A stretch of DNA of 64,000 nucleotides from Pontibacter fetidus (GCF_010119545.1 NZ_JAAEAA010000012.1:1-64000), one strand, 5' to 3'; shown: positions 1-9,747, counted from the stretch's first letter. A program made the numbers and translations. Notes: a model not told the origin generated them from the sequence alone.

Positions 1-206
1 TCATTTATATTATCAAGGAACTTATTAGAAAATCCTAACCTGTAGGCTACTTTATTTAAAATAGAAGTTCCTAAATATCTTCTAAATGGGGTCTGAATAT
101 CATATTTGAAAACTTGTATCCTCAATAATTTAAATGATTCGCTATAAAAGTTTTCAAGCGCTCCTTGTCCAAAAGAACCAATTATAAGAATTTTATCAAT
201 CTTCAT
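1..206 (-). CDS. Partial N-terminus of a CgeB/DUF3880-like glycosyltransferase
   Basis: The minus strand is open from an ATG at 206 to the window edge, giving 68 residues. The protein starts MKIDKILIIGSFGQGALENF. A hydrophobic first strand followed by a GSFGxGALENFY segment resembles the first Rossmann strand of CgeB/DUF3880-type glycosyltransferases, and the gene heads the next piece of a glycosyltransferase-rich locus. The rest lies outside the window, so catalytic residues cannot be checked. Family assignment is by resemblance only; the coding call rests on the open frame, low GC like its neighbours and the same strand. Confidence 0.55.
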   Translation of the reverse strand, partial: MKIDKILIIGSFGQGALENFYSESFKLLRIQVFKYDIQTPFRRYLGTSILNKVAYRLGFSNKFLDNIN

Positions 207-502
207 TAGGTGAATTTGCTAATCATAGATATTGTGGACAAAAATATTGTATATGGTGATAAACTATAAAAGCAATTATTACCATAAGGATTTTATATTA
301 AGTTTAGATTTCTTACTTCACTAATTCAATAACTAAAAGTAAAGCTTTTCTCTAACTACAATAGTGAGTAAAATCTTTTAAATCAAACATCACAAAAACC
401 TATGTTTGAGTGTGAAGCATATCATTTATTTTTCAGAAAAAGAGTAATCCCCCCTTGTTAAATCTAAGCTTTCTGATGACATGTAATTGATTTTTAAGAC
501 AA

Positions 503-1657
503 CTAATTCTTATTTAATACAACTCTACAAATTCTATCGAGCTGGTCTGTATAACGATTATGTAAAACAAACCCCACCCTTTGCTCTTGTAATTCAGCTT
601 TATTCCAAAAATCTAAACTTGTAATCACCTCCTCAAATTTAGCGCTAAAGCTTTCCTGAGTGTCTTCATCTGCAAAGGCTAATAAGTGTCTATAGTTTAA
701 GTAAGTATCTATCTTATAAGATACTATTACTTTACCAGTACTTAGATACTCCAGAATCTTATGCGAGTTTGACCTGTCAGATGTGCCATGAGCCAGGTTA
801 TATAGTAACAGAAAAACATCCATGTTGCTGATCTGCGTAGCCAGATCGCTGCCAGTAACTTTGCCATGGAGTATTACATTAGGCGCATTCTTCAGTTTAT
901 CAATAAATAAAACAGTATCGTTAGTATTAGCTCCTGCAAGGTTATTATTGTTAAAAGTATAAGGCCCCCAAAGGTTAAACTCTACATCTTTGTGTTTCTC
1001 AATTAAGTGTAAAAGCAAAGGCCTGTCAACCTCGGACCTGAGCAGGTTTCCAACATACCCTACCTTAATTGGCTGGTTTTGCTTTATCTTATAGTTTCCG
1101 CTTTGTAAAATAGTAAGGTTGTGTTTTGCCAATTTTGCAAAAACTTCGCTTACACCATGGTTAATAAAATACGCTGGCGTTGTTAGCCCTTTATAAGCAG
1201 AGAGTATTTTTTCAGAAACCGAGAAAATAATATCCGCAGAATTACCAGGTTTAACTTGATAATGATAAACAATTGGATCTACAGGGTGGAATATATTATA
1301 CTTAGCGCCAAACCAGTTAAGATCGCTATAGATATTAGGATCAAAACACCAGACTACATCAATAATGTGATCTAAAAAATTCATTACCTTATTCACCTGC
1401 CATCTCATAAGCAAATCAAAAACAGGTCTGAATTTAAAACGCCATGAGATATTGAAGAAGGGTCTGAAAGTAAGTACCTGAATATTTGCCGCAACATCTA
1501 ATAAGTTAAAAGACACAGGGGCATTCGCATTAGGGGGATTAAGAAATATCACCTTGTTGCCCCTGCTTGCAAGCTCAACTGCATAATGGTGTTTAGATAC
1601 GAATATATCGCCCCAGGGCTGAGGCGATATAAGCAGTATGGTTTTATTTCGCAGCAT
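503..1657 (-). CDS. Glycosyltransferase, GT-B fold (GT4-like)
   Basis: A 384-residue cytosolic sugar transferase of the polysaccharide locus. The start (LLISPQPWGD...SKHHYAVELASRGNKV) is the usual N-terminal Rossmann unit with a glycine-rich loop. A C-terminal nucleotide-sugar domain begins near residue 200 (KVGYVGNLL) and includes SHKILEYLSTGKVIVSY, which corresponds to the EX7E donor-binding region. No signal peptide or membrane span is seen. It overlaps the upstream aminotransferase gene by 14 bp, so the two are probably translationally coupled. Donor and acceptor cannot be read from the sequence. The upstream UDP-sugar cassette makes an amino-uronic acid a possible donor, but that is inference. 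Confidence 0.85.
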   Translation of the reverse strand: MLRNKTILLISPQPWGDIFVSKHHYAVELASRGNKVIFLNPPNANAPVSFNLLDVAANIQVLTFRPFFNISWRFKFRPVFDLLMRWQVNKVMNFLDHIIDVVWCFDPNIYSDLNWFGAKYNIFHPVDPIVYHYQVKPGNSADIIFSVSEKILSAYKGLTTPAYFINHGVSEVFAKLAKHNLTILQSGNYKIKQNQPIKVGYVGNLLRSEVDRPLLLHLIEKHKDVEFNLWGPYTFNNNNLAGANTNDTVLFIDKLKNAPNVILHGKVTGSDLATQISNMDVFLLLYNLAHGTSDRSNSHKILEYLSTGKVIVSYKIDTYLNYRHLLAFADEDTQESFSAKFEEVITSLDFWNKAELQEQRVGFVLHNRYTDQLDRICRVVLNKN

Positions 1658-2762
1658 TTGTAAGCATAAATTCCTTTACCGCATCTGTAACATACATTTG
1701 TTGCTCTTCTGTCAACTCCGGATACAAAGGCAACGATAAAAGCTCATGCTGGTAACAAGATGCAACCGGTATATCTTCAGGCTTGTACGCAAGGTGATCA
1801 TATGCAGGCAACAAAGGTAATGCTGTCGGGTAATGTATCGCTGTTTCAATACCTTTTTCCGCCAGGTATTCCTTTAGTTCATCACGGTAGTTTGTACGGA
1901 TAGCATATATATGAAAGCTGTGCTCTGTTTCCGGCCTTACTGTTGGAAGGTTAATGCCTGGCAAATCCTCTAAAAGTTTAGAATACAGGGAAGCTTTATC
2001 AATACGCTTGCGCGTCCAGGAATGTATATGCTTAAGTTTAGTTTCCAGTATGGCTGCCTGCATTCCATCCAGCCTGCTGTTAATACCTTCCATTAAATGA
2101 TGATGTTTTTTCAGGGCACCATGGTTGGCATACATACGACATTTTTCGGCAAGGGCATCATTATTGGTTAGTATACAACCGGCATCACCGTAAGCTCCCA
2201 GGTTCTTACCCGGGTAAAAGCTAAAAGTAGCAGCATCTCCGAAGGTGCCTGCATATTTACCCTCAAAAGCTGAAAAATGAGACTGTGCGCAATCTTCTAT
2301 CAAAAATAACCCGTATTCTTCACAAATAGCTTGTATAGCAATAATATCTGCCATCTGCCCGTGGAGGTGTACCGGAATTATTGCCTTGGTGCGCGCAGTA
2401 ATTTTATCTCTTATCAGGTCAGGGTTTATAGTATAATGTACCGGGTCAATGTCTATAAAAACAGGAGTAGCACCAGCCTGCGATATAGTTTCAGAAGTAG
2501 ATATCCAACTGTTAGCTACCGTAATTACTTCGTCGCCGGGTTCTACTCCAAGCATCCTCAAGGCTATGTAAATGGCATCTGTACCATTTGCCACGCTTAT
2601 ACAATTCTTTACGCCGTAAGCCTCTGCAAAGGCATTTTCAAACGACTTTACATATTTACCGCCAATAAAAGCTGTTTCGCGGATAACATTTTCAATAGCA
2701 AAATCAATTTCAGGTTTTATGGTCAGGTACTGCGCATGCAGATCTACAAAAGGTACATTCAT
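1644..2762 (-). CDS. DegT/DnrJ/EryC1/StrS sugar aminotransferase, WbpE/WlbC-like
   Basis: A PLP-dependent aminotransferase of 372 residues, full length for the family, that converts a keto-sugar nucleotide to an amino sugar. It shows the N-terminal PFVDLHAQY, the cofactor-binding SVANGTDAIYIALR, the acidic IEDCAQSH and the lysine motif FSFYPGKNLGAYGD, whose Lys should form the Schiff base. The acetyltransferase ends 2 bp upstream and the oxidoreductase lies beyond that. The trio dehydrogenase-acetyltransferase-aminotransferase matches the Wbp/Wlb route to UDP-2,3-diacetamido-2,3-dideoxy-glucuronate, in which this enzyme would aminate C3. Other 3-keto sugars are possible. Confidence 0.85.
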   Translation of the reverse strand: MNVPFVDLHAQYLTIKPEIDFAIENVIRETAFIGGKYVKSFENAFAEAYGVKNCISVANGTDAIYIALRMLGVEPGDEVITVANSWISTSETISQAGATPVFIDIDPVHYTINPDLIRDKITARTKAIIPVHLHGQMADIIAIQAICEEYGLFLIEDCAQSHFSAFEGKYAGTFGDAATFSFYPGKNLGAYGDAGCILTNNDALAEKCRMYANHGALKKHHHLMEGINSRLDGMQAAILETKLKHIHSWTRKRIDKASLYSKLLEDLPGINLPTVRPETEHSFHIYAIRTNYRDELKEYLAEKGIETAIHYPTALPLLPAYDHLAYKPEDIPVASCYQHELLSLPLYPELTEEQQMYVTDAVKEFMLTNAAK

Positions 2763-2764
2763 GT

Positions 2765-3226
2765 TTATAAAAGTTTAATTAAACGGGCAGGGTTTCCTGC
2801 ATATATACCAGGCTTTGTTATATCCTTTGTAACAACTGCACCGGCCCCGATCACTACATCGTCGCATATTGTTACTGGAAGTATGGTGGCATTTGTACCT
2901 ATAGATACATTATTACCAACTACAGTATTTTTCCATAAGGCTTTGTTCCCTCTTGCGGGACCGCCACCAGCAAACAAATCATTTATAAACATAGCCCCAT
3001 GGGATACAAAACAATCATTACCTACAGTAACAAGCTCACAGATAAAACTATGTGATTGAATGCGGCAATTATTTCCTATGGTTACATCCTTTTGTATCTC
3101 TACAAATGGTCCTATAAAAGTATTGTCTCCAATGGTGCAACCATAAATATTTACAGGCTCTACAATTGTAACATCTTTCCCGAAAGTTACATCTCTAACA
3201 CAAACTTCCTTTTTGATATAACTCAT
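2765..3226 (-). CDS. Left-handed beta-helix N-acetyltransferase, WbpD/WlbB-like
   Basis: A small acyltransferase of 153 residues built almost wholly of hexapeptide repeats (for example IYGCTIGDNTFIGPFVEIQ and VTIGNNCRI), which form a left-handed beta-helix trimer. The C-terminal VVTKDITKPGIYAGNPARLI is the usual cap of this class. A conserved FVSHGAMFINDLF segment fits WbpD/WlbB-type enzymes that acetylate the 3-amino group of a UDP-sugar with acetyl-CoA. Its start overlaps the oxidoreductase stop by 4 bp (ATGA), a sign of tight coupling. The substrate is inferred from the flanking aminotransferase and dehydrogenase. Confidence 0.85.
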   Translation of the reverse strand: MSYIKKEVCVRDVTFGKDVTIVEPVNIYGCTIGDNTFIGPFVEIQKDVTIGNNCRIQSHSFICELVTVGNDCFVSHGAMFINDLFAGGGPARGNKALWKNTVVGNNVSIGTNATILPVTICDDVVIGAGAVVTKDITKPGIYAGNPARLIKLL

Positions 3227-4236
3227 TTTAAGTTTATAGCCTGGGTATATATTTTATCAATTATCTCAACAGTTTTTAAGCCCTCAAAGCCGTTGGTGGC
3301 TATAATACCGCCATTAGAAAGCACATCTACCACATTGGCATAAACCTTATCATGGTTCGACATAGAGCCAAAATATTGTCCATAACTATTAGGAGGATTT
3401 CCGGCAGGCAGGTCTTTAATTTCGTAGTTTTCTATCTGCTGGTACTCCAGTTCATTCAGGTACTGGCCTCCAATTTTTACTGTACCTTTCTCCCCGAAAA
3501 TGGTAAGGGAACCTTCCATGTTTTTGCCATAGCTGTTTACCGAATAATTTATAGTTCCGATCACGCCATTGTAAAACTGTAAAGCTACTACCCCATTATC
3601 TTCAAACTCAATAATACCCTGATGTCCGAAATTGCCGGTAAAAGCTTGTACCTGTTTTACATCGCCTACCATCCAGTACAATAAGTCTATAAAATGACTG
3701 AACTGTGTATATAAAGTGCCGCCGTCAAGCTGATTAGTCCCCTTCCAGGAATTGGCGTAATAAGCCTCGTTCCGGTTCCAGAAACAGTTTAATTGTACGC
3801 TATAGATCCTGCCAAGGCGGCCTTCATCTATTACATGTTTTACAGCAGCTACAGGTGGGTTATACCTGTTCTGTTTAACAATGAAGAGCCGCTTATTTGC
3901 ACGTTCCGCCTCTTTAATCATCTCACCACAATCGTGTACGTTTATAGCCATTGGCTTTTCACACAACACATGGCATCCTGCCCGCAAAGCCTGTATGGTA
4001 TGTTGTGCATGTAAACCATTTGGGCTGCATACTGCTACTACATCAATATTATTTTGTTGAGCTTGTAACATTTCATCAGCCGAGCTATATGAAGCGGCCT
4101 GAAACTGAGCGCCTAACCCTTCCGATTTCGCATTATCTGTATCACAAACTGCTACAAGCTTTCCGTTATTTTGTATGTGTTCGGCATGACGCCGGGCAAT
4201 ACGACCACAACCAATTATGGCAAAGCGAATTTTCAT
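3223..4236 (-). CDS. Gfo/Idh/MocA oxidoreductase, WbpB/WlbA-like
   Basis: An NAD(P)-dependent sugar-nucleotide dehydrogenase of 337 residues. The N-terminal FAIIGCGRIARRHAEHI is the Rossmann fingerprint, and CEKPMAINVHDCGEMI carries the catalytic EKP motif of the Gfo/Idh/MocA family. The order oxidoreductase, acetyltransferase, aminotransferase in one tight minus-strand run is that of the UDP-GlcNAc(3NAc)A pathway, where this enzyme oxidises C3 of UDP-GlcNAcA. The preceding UDP-GlcNAc 6-dehydrogenase (WbpA) is not in the window. About 178 bp of AT-rich DNA separate it from the gene upstream, so a promoter may lie there. Confidence 0.85.
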   Translation of the reverse strand: MKIRFAIIGCGRIARRHAEHIQNNGKLVAVCDTDNAKSEGLGAQFQAASYSSADEMLQAQQNNIDVVAVCSPNGLHAQHTIQALRAGCHVLCEKPMAINVHDCGEMIKEAERANKRLFIVKQNRYNPPVAAVKHVIDEGRLGRIYSVQLNCFWNRNEAYYANSWKGTNQLDGGTLYTQFSHFIDLLYWMVGDVKQVQAFTGNFGHQGIIEFEDNGVVALQFYNGVIGTINYSVNSYGKNMEGSLTIFGEKGTVKIGGQYLNELEYQQIENYEIKDLPAGNPPNSYGQYFGSMSNHDKVYANVVDVLSNGGIIATNGFEGLKTVEIIDKIYTQAINLK

Positions 4237-4414
4237 TTTAATTAGTTATATTTATATAGAATAGCTTTATTATAATTGATAACCAATTATATCTATTAAA
4301 ATTTCAGTAGATAGAGCAATATAATATTTGACAAGTTGTAAAATATAAGATTAAATTAACCAAAAGTTTTCTAAATATAGGTTTGATTCAGTATAAGGAT
4401 AAAGCTATCAAAAT

Positions 4415-5179
4415 TTACTCCTGTTTATAATAATTTTCTTTAATACATTTTGCGGGAATCCCACCATATAAACTGCCATCTGGAATATCCTTTGTAACAA
4501 CAGAGCCTGCTGCAACAATTGCACGCTTTCCTATTTTGACACCAGGTAGTATAATCACCCTAGAACCAATCCAAGCACCATCTTCGATTAGTACTTTCCC
4601 TAATTTTAATGGGCCGTTCCAAGCTGCGTTAGATTCAGTTTTGTAATCATGATCATGGGTATAGATGATACAACTTGGACCTAGTGCAACTTCTTTTCCT
4701 ATAATTACATTGTCAGACACATCAATAGTAGAAGCATCTCCAATATTTGAGCCTTGCCCAATCACTAATTTACCTTTTGTATGCGGTTCACGAGCAAATA
4801 TTGAGCATGCTGAAGCGATTTTAGCATAAGAATGGACTTCCCAATCAGAATGTATATATAGTCTGCTATTTTGCCCTATTTGACAGAACTTTCCTATAAA
4901 AAAAGAAGAATTATCAGCTAAAGCTATGGCTACCCCATTTTCAACTGTAGTACTCTCACTAATTTCAAATTTACTTCCTTTCCCAATGCCAAATTTTACA
5001 TTACTACCAATCTTAGAATTATTTCCCAAACTTAGTTTTCCTTTACCTTCAATTATAAAGGGGAAACTAAGTTTTAGATTTTTACCCCGGATAGTCTTGT
5101 TTAATAAGAAAAGCCATTGTAAATTCTTTGCTATTTTCAAGACAAAATACTTTATTAATAAAGCTGCAATTTGAAACAT
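4415..5179 (-). CDS. Hexapeptide-repeat acyltransferase
   Basis: A 254-residue enzyme with an amphipathic N-terminus (about residues 1-28) followed by many imperfect hexapeptide turns. The C-terminal part has IYTHDHDY, LIEDGAWIGSRVIILPGVKIG and VVTKDIPDGSLYGGIPAK, as in maltose/xenobiotic O-acetyltransferases; the His of the HDHD segment is the usual catalytic base. It probably O-acetylates a sugar during polysaccharide assembly. Low GC (roughly one third by eye) matches the glycosyltransferases around it. The acceptor is unknown. Confidence 0.8.
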   Translation of the reverse strand: MFQIAALLIKYFVLKIAKNLQWLFLLNKTIRGKNLKLSFPFIIEGKGKLSLGNNSKIGSNVKFGIGKGSKFEISESTTVENGVAIALADNSSFFIGKFCQIGQNSRLYIHSDWEVHSYAKIASACSIFAREPHTKGKLVIGQGSNIGDASTIDVSDNVIIGKEVALGPSCIIYTHDHDYKTESNAAWNGPLKLGKVLIEDGAWIGSRVIILPGVKIGKRAIVAAGSVVTKDIPDGSLYGGIPAKCIKENYYKQE

Positions 5180-5267
5180 ATTAAAGTTTGTAACTAAGAA
5201 ACTTTTGTCCTGAATGAAAGATTAATATAATCGGTGTTTTCTAAATTGTCGTTCAACTCCTGTGTAA

Positions 5268-6137
5268 TTAAAAGGCTGAATTAATTTTCGCCTCAGTATT
5301 ATAATGTTCAATTAAATTAAATCCGGCAAAAAAACCATTCCGCAATGTTTTACTGATAATAAACTTCTTTTGCTGTTTATAATTGTTTTTTAAACAGGTT
5401 AACCTATCATACTCAGAAAGCGGGCAATAATTAGACTTTAAATAATATTCAGCAACTTTAAGGTATTCAAATTCCACTAAATAATTATCTCTTGTTTTCT
5501 GCATTTCCTGCTCTTCATGTGCTCTATACCATACAATACCCTCTGGCATCAAAACAACAGGATAATAGCAAGCAATGTGATTCCACATAGCAAAGTCTCC
5601 AGAAACTGCTTCGTGTGGAAAGCCACAGATATCAGTAAATGCTTTACGCCTGAATATGGAAGATAAAGGTGCTTTATTAAATATACCTCTACCCTGCAAA
5701 TAATGAGCTTTGTAAGATTGTTCCGGGGTTAATTGGTAAGGATATATTAGTTGATCATCCTGCTTTATAGAACATAATCCATAACCTGCTTCAGGAAACT
5801 GTTCCATATAGTAAACTAGCTGCTCTAAACCATAAGGATACAGTAAGTCATCAGAATCAAGGTATTTAAGATATTCTCCTTTCGAATACTTTACTATCTC
5901 ATTCCGGTTTCTAAATTGGCCTAGATTTACTTTGTTGCGGTAAGCTTTTATTCGAGAATCCTTAACTGAATATTCTAAAGCTATTTCAAAAGTCCGATCT
6001 TTAGAGAAATCATCCAGTATTATTAGTTCCCAGTTAGTATATGTTGAAGCAAATATACTTTCAATTGATTTAGCAATATATTTTTCACGATTATAAGATG
6101 TCATTAAAACACTTATCAACGGATCATTATTTTTCAT
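5268..6137 (-). CDS. Family 2 glycosyltransferase
   Basis: An inverting GT-A enzyme of 289 residues. SVLMTSYNREKYIAKSIESI is the typical GT2 start, LIILDDFSKDRT gives the first Asp pair, and YLKYLDSDDLL holds the DxDD metal/nucleotide motif near residue 95. No membrane span is seen, so it should act at the inner face of the cytoplasmic membrane on a lipid-linked glycan. It overlaps the upstream GT4 gene by 11 bp. Sugar specificity cannot be deduced. Confidence 0.87.
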   Translation of the reverse strand: MKNNDPLISVLMTSYNREKYIAKSIESIFASTYTNWELIILDDFSKDRTFEIALEYSVKDSRIKAYRNKVNLGQFRNRNEIVKYSKGEYLKYLDSDDLLYPYGLEQLVYYMEQFPEAGYGLCSIKQDDQLIYPYQLTPEQSYKAHYLQGRGIFNKAPLSSIFRRKAFTDICGFPHEAVSGDFAMWNHIACYYPVVLMPEGIVWYRAHEEQEMQKTRDNYLVEFEYLKVAEYYLKSNYCPLSEYDRLTCLKNNYKQQKKFIISKTLRNGFFAGFNLIEHYNTEAKINSAF

Positions 6138-7365
6138 TTGTTGCTAAGCTTTTTAAAAAGTGATTCATTTTATCTCCAATCTTGTTCCAGGAAAAACTAT
6201 CTTCTACAAACGCTCTTGCCAATTTTCTTTGTTTTTCAGCAAGTGATGCATCTTCCAACAATTTTAAAATAGCACCAGCAAACTTAATTGGCTCATCTGC
6301 TAGTAGTATAGTGCCTGTCGGGTAATCAACGCCTTCGGCACCTATGGTAGTTGATACTACAGGATTTCCCAATGACATTGCTTCTAAAATTTTAAGACGT
6401 GTACCACTACCTAATGTGAGTGGGGCAACTGCAACATTATTCTCATAATAATATGGCACTACACTATCTACACGCCCAGTAAAAACAATACCGTCCTTAC
6501 TTTTTAAGGTGTCAAATGCTTTGCTTTCGTTACCCTGTCCAACTACTGTTAAATATGCATCAGGTCTTTGTTCTATAACCAAAGGAAGAACGCTATTACA
6601 AAACCATAGTAAACCCTCGCGATTAGCCACAGTATCTAAGTGGCCACAAAAAATGATACCATTACCAAGCTTCTTAATATCAAGATAAGGTTTTAGATCT
6701 AAATCAACTCCATTAGGAACGACCGTACTCTTTAATGAACCCTTCATATTGATATTCTTCAATATTTGTTCATCTTTGCTACTGCAGGCAACAAAAGCAT
6801 GAATAAAATCATTAAGCGAACTTTCAATTTTCTTTGTTCTTCTAATAACACGTAACATTAGCTCACTCTGCTTTTTTGTTTCAGCTTCTTTTGCCAATAG
6901 TATATGGTCAACATTATGAGCATCTAATATAAGTTTAGCATGCGGGAACTTCTTTTTAATGTATTTGGCTGCCATCATACTTTGTAAATGCTCGAAAATT
7001 ATAACGTCATAATTCTTAGAATCTAATAATTGACTTAGGATGGAGTATATTTTTAGTAGCGTTTTATCAGCAGGCCCTTTTAAAGAACGTACTAAGTATC
7101 TGTAAACAATAGCATCAGCTATACGGTCAGGAATAAATCTATGAAGTAAACTGCTTGGCTCGTTATTAATGGGATTATAAATGGTTACATTTTCGGGTAA
7201 ATAAAATGGACCTGATTTAATAAACTCCACCTTTGGTTGAAATACTATTACATCAACTTCATGTTCTGCAGCTAAAGCTTTAAGCAAATTAAAACAACGC
7301 AAAGCCCCTCCATTTTGAGGCGGGTATAAGTTTCGATAAGGTATGATATGTAAAATTTTAGCCAC
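6127..7365 (-). CDS. Family 4 glycosyltransferase
   Basis: A retaining GT-B enzyme of 412 residues. The start ILHIIPYRNLYPPQNGGALR matches the glycine-rich GT4 N-terminus with its NGGALR acceptor loop. The C-terminal domain shows VVPNGVDL, IIFCGHLDT, LTVVGQG and GSGTRLKILEAMSLGNPVVST, the last being the EX7E donor-sugar motif. It sits 4 bp from the next upstream gene, in a run of five closely packed or overlapping transferases. The acceptor is presumably the growing lipid-linked repeat or chain. Confidence 0.9.
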   Translation of the reverse strand: MAKILHIIPYRNLYPPQNGGALRCFNLLKALAAEHEVDVIVFQPKVEFIKSGPFYLPENVTIYNPINNEPSSLLHRFIPDRIADAIVYRYLVRSLKGPADKTLLKIYSILSQLLDSKNYDVIIFEHLQSMMAAKYIKKKFPHAKLILDAHNVDHILLAKEAETKKQSELMLRVIRRTKKIESSLNDFIHAFVACSSKDEQILKNINMKGSLKSTVVPNGVDLDLKPYLDIKKLGNGIIFCGHLDTVANREGLLWFCNSVLPLVIEQRPDAYLTVVGQGNESKAFDTLKSKDGIVFTGRVDSVVPYYYENNVAVAPLTLGSGTRLKILEAMSLGNPVVSTTIGAEGVDYPTGTILLADEPIKFAGAILKLLEDASLAEKQRKLARAFVEDSFSWNKIGDKMNHFLKSLATNEK

Positions 7366-7369
7366 AGAC

Positions 7370-8398
7370 TTAATTGTTAAGAATGGCTTTTAATGATTTT
7401 GATAGTGCATCAAGATCCCCTTCGTAAAAATAAGGGTAATGATTATAGAACGTGTTAAAAACATTTTTTGGCGTTTCAACAGGATCGTAATTGTTTTTAA
7501 GACGAAAAAGTTGATTCTCAAGCCCATGTATATCTTTGTACACAATAAAGCAATCCGGCAACTCGCCTTCACCACCAGGTTGCAAATTCTCACCTTTTCG
7601 CCATGCCATGGGCCAAGCGCTTGTTGGTGTGGCTACCATACAGCCAGTGGCCAGACATTCTGCTATTGGCAATCCGAATGCCTCAGGAGATTGCAATAAT
7701 AATATTACACCTTGTTTATAAATCTCTCTTATTTCCTGGATTTCGTACCTACTCTCTAAAGAGATATATTTAATATTAAGTTTATGAAGTAAATCAAGTT
7801 GTGCTTGTCTTAATTTTTTGTACCCTGATTGCTCAAAATCTACGATTACAATAAATTCATTTTTAATAACGGGACTTAATCCTGTATATGTAATATCTAA
7901 CCCAATTTTGCTCCAAGAATTATCTGGATTACTTTTGATCTCTGTTACATCAGAAACTGCAAAGTGCCAGTCATACCTTTCAATACTATGGTCATTATTT
8001 TGTGTAAGTTTTACAATTTGTGTAGGAGCGTTTCCTAAATAATAAACCTCATAAAATGCTAACGGCATTTCAGGATATAGTTTTTTTAAATGCTCTATGT
8101 TATAATAATTCCTCCAAAAACCGTTTGGTGTACACTCACAAAAAACGATTAAATTATATTCCCCTAATTTTGAAAAATTGCGATAGTCCCTTAATAAATT
8201 AGAAACCTTTTCATAAAGTTTAAAGTGTAATTTAGCTTTATTCCTGGTTTCAGACAAAAGTGGAAAGGCTCTAGCAAACGTGTCAAAAATTTCTAAAATA
8301 TCGGCTGTTACATTCAGTTTTGAAAACATAAACTGAAGACTTAAAGCTAATACTTTCGGACTATTATTACCATTTCGTGTTACTATTGCAACTTTCAT
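7370..8398 (-). CDS. Divergent GT-B glycosyltransferase
   Basis: A 342-residue protein starting VAIVTRNGNNSPKVLALSLQ. Its N-terminal half is poorly conserved and I do not recognise a family there. The C-terminal half has SPEAFGLPIAECLATGCMVATP, a clear donor-binding segment of GT4/GT-B enzymes (E near the start and again before the loop). It overlaps the next gene by 4 bp and follows the GT4 enzyme by 4 bp, so the three are probably one transcript. Function beyond sugar transfer is not visible. Confidence 0.75.
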   Translation of the reverse strand: MKVAIVTRNGNNSPKVLALSLQFMFSKLNVTADILEIFDTFARAFPLLSETRNKAKLHFKLYEKVSNLLRDYRNFSKLGEYNLIVFCECTPNGFWRNYYNIEHLKKLYPEMPLAFYEVYYLGNAPTQIVKLTQNNDHSIERYDWHFAVSDVTEIKSNPDNSWSKIGLDITYTGLSPVIKNEFIVIVDFEQSGYKKLRQAQLDLLHKLNIKYISLESRYEIQEIREIYKQGVILLLQSPEAFGLPIAECLATGCMVATPTSAWPMAWRKGENLQPGGEGELPDCFIVYKDIHGLENQLFRLKNNYDPVETPKNVFNTFYNHYPYFYEGDLDALSKSLKAILNN

Positions 8399-9747
8399 TT
8401 AATTTCTTGCAACATAGTTTTAACATCACTTTCAATTTGCTTCCAGTTATAAGAAGTTTCTATAGTCTTACGACCTTCTGAACCTAATTTAACTTTTAAT
8501 TCTTTATCAGATAGAACTGCTAAACAAGCATTAATAAATTCTTCAGGAGTATCAGCCAAAGTGATGTTTGAAACATTAACATCCAAACCTTCAGCTCCTA
8601 TAGTAGTGCTCACAACCGCTTTGTTCATAGCCCAAGCTTCCAATATTTTAAGCCTAGTGCCGCTGCCATATCTTAGAGGTACAACACATAAATCAGCACT
8701 GTTGTAAACAGGTCTCATGTCTTCCGGAGAATCAATTATTTTTACAGGTAGATTTAAATTTATATACTTTGTAGTGCTTGCTGCATTTCTGCCTGCTATC
8801 ACAAAACAAATACTGGGTATTTGTAAAAGTAAATCTGGAAGTATTTGCCTAGCAAAATAAATAACAGCATCAATATTAGGCTTATAACCCATATCACCAG
8901 TAAATAGAATTATCTTATCAACAACATCATCTTTTGATAACGAAACTGCTTTGAAAAAATTAATATCAACTCCATTAGGGACTACTTTTATATTTGCATT
9001 GCTAGCTAATTCTAAAAACTTTTTTTTATCTATTAAAGAGCAAGTAAAAACTAAATCAGCATTGTTTATAGTTTCAATTTCTACCTGCTTCATTAAATCC
9101 AGATTAAGCTTATGCCTATATTTTTGTGAATGAATGTCACTTTCTGATAGCAGTTGCTTATAAAACTGGCTTTCAATATTATGTGTATTGACAATCTTAA
9201 AAGGAATATTTTTTATAACAGGAAATACAAGAGACCCTATGTAAGAGAAGTCTATAATTACTAAATCATAAGTTTTTGAATTAACTAACTTTTGAAGTTC
9301 AGGCTTGATAAGTTGAAAATTTAAATAGCGTTCATAGCTTCTGGCTGGCAAAACAGTATTAATTAAGCTAAGCTTAATTAATAATCGATACCAATTTATT
9401 AACCAAAAACTAATAGCTCTATGAGTAAGCTTCTCTTTTACAAATACATAATTTATAAGATAATTAAATTCATAATCGGACAAGATTAAGGGCAATAAGA
9501 TACCGACTAATGTTGCAATCTTTCTTAATATTGTTTTCTTAGTACCGTATTGGTTTTGCTTTACATGTAAAATATTACGTACAAAGTTATTTAAAAGTGA
9601 CTTCGCCTCAGAGGATAAACGCCACAAAACAACTAAGTCAACAATACCTGCCTTAGCAGCCGCTTTTAGAAGGTGATAAGATCTCCTGCCCCCCCCACTT
9701 GGTGGAACAGGTGGATCAGGAGTTATAAATAAAATTTCTTTAGGCAT
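8395..9747 (-). CDS. Family 4 glycosyltransferase
   Basis: A GT-B enzyme of 450 residues. The N-terminus ILFITPDPPVPPSGGGRRSY carries the glycine-rich loop, and the C-terminal half has KVVPNGVD, ILFTGDMGY, FVIAGRNA and GSGTRLKILEAWAMNKAVVST (EX7E). The C-terminal domain is very similar in layout to that of the enzyme at 6127-7365, suggesting an old duplication. An insertion of about 100 residues, partly hydrophobic, separates the two parts near residues 60-150, and may contact the membrane. It overlaps the GT2 gene upstream by 25 bp. Confidence 0.88.
   Translation of the reverse strand: MPKEILFITPDPPVPPSGGGRRSYHLLKAAAKAGIVDLVVLWRLSSEAKSLLNNFVRNILHVKQNQYGTKKTILRKIATLVGILLPLILSDYEFNYLINYVFVKEKLTHRAISFWLINWYRLLIKLSLINTVLPARSYERYLNFQLIKPELQKLVNSKTYDLVIIDFSYIGSLVFPVIKNIPFKIVNTHNIESQFYKQLLSESDIHSQKYRHKLNLDLMKQVEIETINNADLVFTCSLIDKKKFLELASNANIKVVPNGVDINFFKAVSLSKDDVVDKIILFTGDMGYKPNIDAVIYFARQILPDLLLQIPSICFVIAGRNAASTTKYINLNLPVKIIDSPEDMRPVYNSADLCVVPLRYGSGTRLKILEAWAMNKAVVSTTIGAEGLDVNVSNITLADTPEEFINACLAVLSDKELKVKLGSEGRKTIETSYNWKQIESDVKTMLQEIK

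Noticed and set aside
2331-3059. Plus-strand open frame of 242 codons over the aminotransferase and acetyltransferase genes
   Set aside because: It is antisense to two well-supported genes and its translation has no recognisable domain.
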